This document shows, piece after piece, positions 6,191 to 9,194 of a stretch of DNA of 9,194 bases; within the stretch, counting starts at the first letter, position 1; every line of letters starts with the position of its first letter. The notes under the pieces are model-generated. The model was not told where the DNA came from, did no database searches, and worked only from the letters and a program-made list of their open reading frames with translations. The stretch covers positions 1 to 9,194 of the forward strand of contig JAITSF010000049.1 in the NCBI GenBank assembly GCA_031287975.1, read 5' to 3'. The stretch comes from Candidatus Nomurabacteria bacterium. GTDB lineage: Bacteria > Patescibacteriota > Saccharimonadia > Saccharimonadales > Saccharimonadaceae. The translations under genes were made by a program, and so were the position numbers.

Positions 6191-7552
6191 ATGAACCACA
6201 AAATCTATCTAACGGAAGACGAAATTCCGAAAAAATATTACAATTTACGGGCTGATATGCTGACCAAACCGGCACCTATGCTTAGACCCGACACCAAACA
6301 ACCGGTTGTGGCGGCTGATTTAGAGCCGGTTTTCGCCAAGGCTTTGGTAAAGCAGGAATTAGACAACGACACGCGCTATTACGACATTCCATCAGAGGTG
6401 CGTGATTTTTATAAAATTTACCGACCAAGTCCGCTAATTCGGGCTTATAATTTAGAAAAAGCCCTTGGCACGCCGGCTAAAATCTACTACAAATACGAAG
6501 GTAACAACACTTCCGGTAGTCACAAACTTAACTCGGCCGCGGCGCAGGTCTATTACGCCAAAACCGAAGGAATTAAGTCACTAACCACCGAAACCGGCGC
6601 AGGGCAGTGGGGTACGGCGCTGGCCGAGGCTTGTAGTTATTTCAACATGCCGTTGACGGTTTATATGGTTAAAACCTCTTACGAGCAAAAGCCGTTTCGG
6701 CGCATTATTATGCAAACCTTCGGTGCTGATATCTTCGCTAGCCCCAGCAACACCACCGCGATCGGCCGCAAAATGTTGACCGACAACCCCGACACCACCG
6801 GCAGCCTCGGTATGGCGATTTCCGAAGCGATTGAAAAGGCGGTAACTAATCAAAACAGCCGCTACGTGCTCGGCTCAGTGCTGAACCAAGTGCTTTTACA
6901 CCAGTCAATCATCGGCTTGGAAGCCGAAACCGCTTTCAAGAAACTCGGCGAATACCCTGACGCTGTTATCGGCTGTGCCGGCGGCGGCTCCAACCTCGGC
7001 GGACTAATTGCGCCGTTTATGAGGGACAAAATTCTAAACAAGAAAAACACCGATATCATCGCCGTTGAACCAAAATCTTGCCCGTCTTTCACGCGCGGCA
7101 AATTCGCCTATGATTTCTGCGATGCCGGCAATTTAACACCATTAGCCAAAATGTACACGCTGGGCTCCGGCTTCGTGCCGTCGGCCGACCACGCCGGCGG
7201 ACTGCGTTATCACGGTATGTCGCCTGTCCTGTCTCAACTGTACAGCGACGACCTGATGACCGCCGAGGCCTACACGCAAAACGAGGTTTTCGAGGCGGCC
7301 ACGTTGTTTGCTCGCGTTGAGCAAATCCTGCCCGCGCCAGAATCGGCCCACGCTATCAAAGGTGCCATTGAATACGCCAAGAAATGCACAGAAAGTGGGG
7401 AAGCCAAAACCATTCTGTTCGGCCTGACCGGCACCGGCTACTTCGACCTAGTGGCCTACGAATCGTATCAAAACGGCACAATGATCGACTACATTCCAAG
7501 CGATACTGAGCTGGAAAAGTCGATTAGCAAATTACTAAAGATACACCCCTAG
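6191..7552 (+). CDS. trpB: Tryptophan synthase beta chain, TrpB2 type
   Basis: PLP enzyme that condenses indole with L-serine to make tryptophan. At 453 residues with a long N-terminal extension (IYLTEDEIPKKYYNLRADML), it belongs to the TrpB2 subfamily, not the TrpA-complexed TrpB1 form of about 400 residues. Visible landmarks are RPSPLIRA at 78-85, the PLP lysine K112 in GSHKLNSAAAQ, ETGAGQWGTAL at 134-144 with the catalytic Glu134, the phosphate-binding GCAGGGSNLGG, and HYHG-like LRYHGMSP. A strong Shine-Dalgarno AAGGAG (6179-6184) is 6 bases before the ATG. No trpA or other trp gene is near, so indole salvage is the likely role. Expression is predicted to rise when charged tRNA-Trp is scarce, through the upstream attenuator. 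Confidence 0.95.
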   Translation: MNHKIYLTEDEIPKKYYNLRADMLTKPAPMLRPDTKQPVVAADLEPVFAKALVKQELDNDTRYYDIPSEVRDFYKIYRPSPLIRAYNLEKALGTPAKIYYKYEGNNTSGSHKLNSAAAQVYYAKTEGIKSLTTETGAGQWGTALAEACSYFNMPLTVYMVKTSYEQKPFRRIIMQTFGADIFASPSNTTAIGRKMLTDNPDTTGSLGMAISEAIEKAVTNQNSRYVLGSVLNQVLLHQSIIGLEAETAFKKLGEYPDAVIGCAGGGSNLGGLIAPFMRDKILNKKNTDIIAVEPKSCPSFTRGKFAYDFCDAGNLTPLAKMYTLGSGFVPSADHAGGLRYHGMSPVLSQLYSDDLMTAEAYTQNEVFEAATLFARVEQILPAPESAHAIKGAIEYAKKCTESGEAKTILFGLTGTGYFDLVAYESYQNGTMIDYIPSDTELEKSISKLLKIHP

Positions 7553-7603
7553 TCATTGCGAGTGCCACGCCACTTTCCCAAAAAAGTGGTGTGGCACGAA
7601 GAG
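7553..7603. repeat. REP-like palindrome after trpB
   Basis: A 15-bp stem with a single G.U pair (left arm 7562-7576, right arm 7583-7597) and a 6-base loop, starting 10 bases after the trpB stop. It is flanked by TCATTGCGAG on the left and CGAAGAGAT on the right. Those flanks resemble the widespread bacterial intergenic palindrome with CATTGCGAG and CGAAGCAATC ends (recalled, not searched). No T-run follows on either strand, so it is not a standard terminator, though it may stabilise the mRNA 3' end. Confidence 0.6.
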
Positions 7604-7604
7604 A

Positions 7605-7700
7605 TGTCTGCACCTATTTAATTAAAGATAAGATGAAACTTATTCGTTTAAATGGGCAGCTGTTTCAACGTATGAGTTTATCTTATCGTAGGTGTAGACA
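7605..7700. repeat. Long imperfect hairpin (about 96 bases) of unknown nature
   Basis: The outer arms TGTCTGCACCTA (7605-7616) and TAGGTGTAGACA (7689-7700) pair over 12 bp with one G.U. An internal 10-base palindrome TTTAATTAAA (7617-7626) bulges on the left. GATAAGAT (7627-7634) then pairs with ATCTTATC (7680-7687), and a further stretch (7636-7648 with 7667-7679) pairs with one mismatch and one G.U around an 18-base loop. No gene is visible in it. It could be a palindromic mobile element, a structured 3' UTR or a small RNA. Confidence 0.55.
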
Positions 7701-7720
7701 GCCGTAACGGCTGTCCTTTT
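7697..7720 (+). terminator. Probable terminator of trpB2 transcript
   Basis: A perfect 8-bp stem GACAGCCG/CGGCTGTC (7697-7704, 7708-7715) with a 3-base loop is followed by CTTTT. The T-run is short, so strength is uncertain. It sits between the convergent trpB2 and HExxH genes, and its first four bases also belong to the larger hairpin at 7605-7700, so the two structures compete. Confidence 0.6.
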
Positions 7721-8408
7721 AGTTGGGCAAATGTTTTAATCCAAAGTTAACCAGCTTATTAAAATCATGATGCTTTTTCCATTCTTCGTGTAGTAATTTG
7801 CGAAAATCTTGGTGGGCTGGATAGCCTTTGTCTGCATACCGAATGAGCGGTTTAACATCGTCATCCAGCGCCACAGTCAGCGACTCTTTCAAAAATTCAA
7901 ATTCTTCAGTCGATAGCTTGCTGACAGGAGATTTTTTATCGTCTCGCCAAAACGTTTCAAATTGAAAATGCAACACTTCGTGCATAAATGTTTCAATTGG
8001 GTTTGTCCAGTAAATATTGAAATATATCAAACCAGTTTCGGCAAAATATGGCGCTCGCGGAAATGTTGTTAGCGCAATCATAAATTTTTTGCAAGACAAC
8101 TCGTGCCCAGTAATTTTTTCGAGCCATTCACAAGCGTCATCGAACTTGCCGCAGAAATCATTCTCAATCCATTTTTTCAACGTATCGTACTCGCTGAATC
8201 GTTCACGATGCAATTTTTCGACAAAATCTCGGGAACATTTTTTCGCTTCGGCTGGCTTTAGGTTAGCGATTTCATCAAATTTTTCCAAAAACTTACTCCT
8301 CAGGCTATCTCGCCAATCACAACCTTGAAATTTTCGGTTGCGCGTCGCATCATACCAATTCCAAGCATCCTTCGCTTTGTCTAATCGAACCTCGTATGAG
8401 TATTTCAT
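7719..8408 (-). CDS. Uncharacterised protein with HExxH zinc-peptidase-like motif
   Basis: The family is not recognised. The 229-residue protein is rich in Lys, Glu, Asp, Phe and Trp, with no signal peptide or membrane helix, so it is probably cytoplasmic. The centre reads NPIETFMHEVLHFQFETFW: His143, Glu144 and His147 form an HExxH motif in a helix context. A downstream helix (FEFLKESLTVALDD) offers Glu175 as a possible third zinc ligand, in gluzincin style. The preceding strand-like GLIYFNIYW fits the edge strand usually found before such a helix. The start at 8408 (MKYSYEV) is preferred over 8432, which lies upstream of the -10 box at 8415-8420. It lies downstream of the Cys-rich peptide/SPASM locus on the same strand; a role in processing that peptide is only speculation. 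Confidence 0.75.
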   Translation of the reverse strand: MKYSYEVRLDKAKDAWNWYDATRNRKFQGCDWRDSLRSKFLEKFDEIANLKPAEAKKCSRDFVEKLHRERFSEYDTLKKWIENDFCGKFDDACEWLEKITGHELSCKKFMIALTTFPRAPYFAETGLIYFNIYWTNPIETFMHEVLHFQFETFWRDDKKSPVSKLSTEEFEFLKESLTVALDDDVKPLIRYADKGYPAHQDFRKLLHEEWKKHHDFNKLVNFGLKHLPN

Positions 8409-8414
8409 ATCACA

Positions 8415-8445
8415 ATTATATAACAAAAGCATCCAGAAGTGTAAA
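8415..8445 (-). promoter_or_regulatory. Promoter of the HExxH gene, leaderless configuration
   Basis: On the minus strand a perfect TATAAT (8420-8415) ends 6 bases before the ATG at 8408, the spacing seen at three other genes here. A weak -35 TTTACA (8445-8440) is 19 bases upstream. The promoter overlaps the hairpin at 8425-8460. Confidence 0.6.
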
Positions 8446-8460
8446 ACCTAGGATGCTTTT
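8425..8460 (-). terminator. Hairpin terminator downstream of the Cys-rich peptide
   Basis: A perfect 10-bp inverted repeat AAAAGCATCC/GGATGCTTTT (8460-8451 and 8434-8425) with a 16-base loop. Read on the minus strand, it ends in TTTTGTTAT. It separates the SPASM/peptide locus from the HExxH gene, and its distal arm lies in the spacer of the HExxH promoter. Confidence 0.6.
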
Positions 8461-8471
8461 GAGGTTGGCGC

Positions 8472-8579
8472 TTAGTCGGCACAGTAGCATGCACAGTCGC
8501 AAGCAGAGCATGCAGTGCAGTCCAGTCGAAGCGAACATTTCGAATGAGTTGCGATTTCGTCTGGCTTGACCTCCCTTCT
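8472..8579 (-). CDS. Cysteine-rich small peptide frame, candidate RiPP precursor
   Basis: On the minus strand a 35-codon frame ends in DCTACSACDCACYCAD, then TAA. Seven cysteines fall at codons 15, 21, 24, 27, 29, 31 and 33 of the open stretch, with C-x2-C-x2-C-x-C-x-C-x-C spacing. Before it lies a Lys/Glu/Asp-containing leader-like part (VKPDEIATHSK). A strong Shine-Dalgarno AAGGGAGGT (8577-8569) starts 6 bases after the stop of the SPASM gene. Dense C-terminal cysteines next to a radical SAM/SPASM enzyme are what precursors of thioether or other radical-SAM-modified peptides look like. The frame has no ATG, GTG or TTG start, so a mutated start, a frame error or chance composition remain possible. 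The locus is also close to the sequence end. Confidence 0.4.
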   Translation of the reverse strand, partial: RREVKPDEIATHSKCSLRLDCTACSACDCACYCAD

Positions 8580-8582
8580 CTA

Positions 8583-9118
8583 TCACGAAACCGCACGGCA
8601 AATTTTAGGGTCTAATATCAACCAGTTTAGAATGCAGCCACCGCGGCACATATCGTTGAACTTACAGTTAGTACATTCGCTCGAAGGGTATCTCAATATG
8701 CTTTTGTAGTCAGTTTTTAGCTGATTACTATTGAGCAACGCCATAAGTTCTTTGCTACTAGAGAAGTCTTGCCCGAACTTTCCGAGCGTTACATCTATTA
8801 TACTGTTGCATGGTATGACACTGCCGTCTGTATCAAAAACTATACCTGCTCGATTTTGTACGTGGTGTCGGTTTCGACAACAAAACTGTCGTCTATGCCG
8901 TCATCGTTCAGTGTTGCCGAGCAACTACTCACTTGGAAGGATTTAGCGCCCATCTTGCGAGACTTTACTGCGATATCTTCGATTTCTTCAACTGAAACTA
9001 GATTGCTGTATACGGTGCTGACTCCTCTGTTGGAATAGTAGTTAAGCAACCTTTCAAGACCAGTCATAGTTTTTTCATCGTAGATGTAGACAAGTTGAGT
9101 GTAGTAAAGATTATAAAG
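8583..9118 (-). pseudogene. Radical SAM/SPASM peptide-maturase-like gene, frame-disrupted and 5'-incomplete
   Basis: Two minus-strand frames together give a recognisable protein. The upstream frame (9118-8840) reads like the second half of a radical SAM barrel: LERLLNYYSNRGVSTVYSN, then LVSVEEIEDIAVKSRKMGAK. The downstream frame (entering near 8855, ending TGA at 8583) is a SPASM domain: GIVFDTDGSVIPCNS, CTNCKFNDMCRGGC and a last Cys in PKICRAVS, i.e. ligands for auxiliary Fe-S clusters. The frames join if one A is added to the A4 run (TTTT on the plus strand, 8854-8857), so a single-base deletion or sequencing error explains the break. Upstream, a TAA at 9121-9119 closes the frame, and the CxxxCxxC motif for the SAM cluster is not in the window. 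Such enzymes modify small peptides. Confidence 0.65.
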
Positions 9119-9194
9119 TTATGCAAGCATTAGCGGAAATGTCAAATTTGAGTATAAACAGTAATAATAAACGTCGAGGGCTATACAATTTTAT
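9119..9194. other. Unassigned end of window
   Basis: The last 76 bases contain no frame that clearly continues the radical SAM protein. On the minus strand there is a TTGACA (9145-9140) and a TATAAT (9115-9110), but their spacing is 24 bases, too long for a standard promoter. A break in the radical SAM gene or a truncation may lie here. Confidence 0.3.

Noticed and set aside
7562..7597. Intrinsic terminator of trpB2
   Set aside because: The stem is strong but no T-run follows on either strand, and the flanks look like a REP-type repeat; the stem at 7697-7715 is the better terminator candidate.
8405..8601. Two other open minus-strand frames across the Cys-rich peptide, one with cysteines reading HCMLCLRLCMLLC
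   Set aside because: They run through the SPASM stop region and into the terminator hairpin; the third frame has the compact, acidic, regularly spaced Cys cluster and stops before the hairpin, so it is the more protein-like choice.
8851..8861. Programmed -1 ribosomal frameshift to make the full radical SAM/SPASM protein
   Set aside because: The site (TAC AAA ATC) does not give a good slippery heptamer and no strong downstream structure was seen; a missing base is simpler.
9110..9145. TTGACA and TATAAT on the minus strand as a promoter for the SPASM fragment
   Set aside because: The spacing of 24 bases is too long and no in-frame ATG follows at the 6-base distance seen elsewhere in the window.
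1..9194. CRISPR array, tRNA or rRNA genes, UGA recoding
   Set aside because: No regularly spaced direct repeats, cloverleaf or rRNA-like sequence were seen, and several genes end in TGA at their expected family C-termini.

Overview
The window looks like a piece of a small-genome Patescibacteria (CPR) chromosome, most likely Candidatus Saccharibacteria-like; this assignment is inference. The support is the short single-domain MetRS, a Pro/Lys-rich single-span membrane protein whose C-terminal domain is of a kind I associate with CPR genomes, compact gene packing with overlaps, and a tryptophan synthase beta of the TrpB2 type standing without the rest of a trp operon. UGA is used as a normal stop codon (metG, mnmA and the 5194-6006 gene), so the UGA=Gly code of SR1/Gracilibacteria does not apply.

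Layout: (1) 1-230, C-terminal end of a MATE-type transporter. (2) 248-2442, metG and tatD, overlapping by ATGA. (3) 2443-2766, a promoterless remnant of what looks like a surface protein. (4) 2788-5140, cysteine desulfurase and mnmA, overlapping by 20 bases, a sulfur-relay pair for tRNA s2U34. mnmA carries a 168-bp palindromic element as an in-frame 56-codon insertion. (5) 5194-6006, a CPR-type membrane protein with its own promoter. (6) 6007-7552, a complete-looking tryptophan attenuator (26-codon leader peptide with tandem Trp codons, antiterminator, terminator) in front of trpB2. (7) 7553-7720, a non-coding stretch of stacked hairpins. (8) 7719-8408 on the minus strand, an HExxH protein of unknown function. 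(9) 8425-9194 on the minus strand, a cysteine-rich small peptide frame next to a frame-disrupted radical SAM/SPASM gene, resembling a decayed or mis-sequenced RiPP locus.

Recurring regulatory signature: at four genes (metG, cysteine desulfurase, trp leader peptide, HExxH gene) a -10 hexamer (TATAAT or TATATT) ends exactly 6 bases before the ATG. Transcription would then begin at or next to the start codon, giving leaderless mRNAs. Genes inside operons (mnmA), the membrane protein and trpB instead have Shine-Dalgarno sequences.

The strongest candidates for something new are the trp attenuator with a leaderless leader peptide controlling an orphan trpB2, the coding palindromic element in mnmA, and the Cys-rich peptide/SPASM locus.
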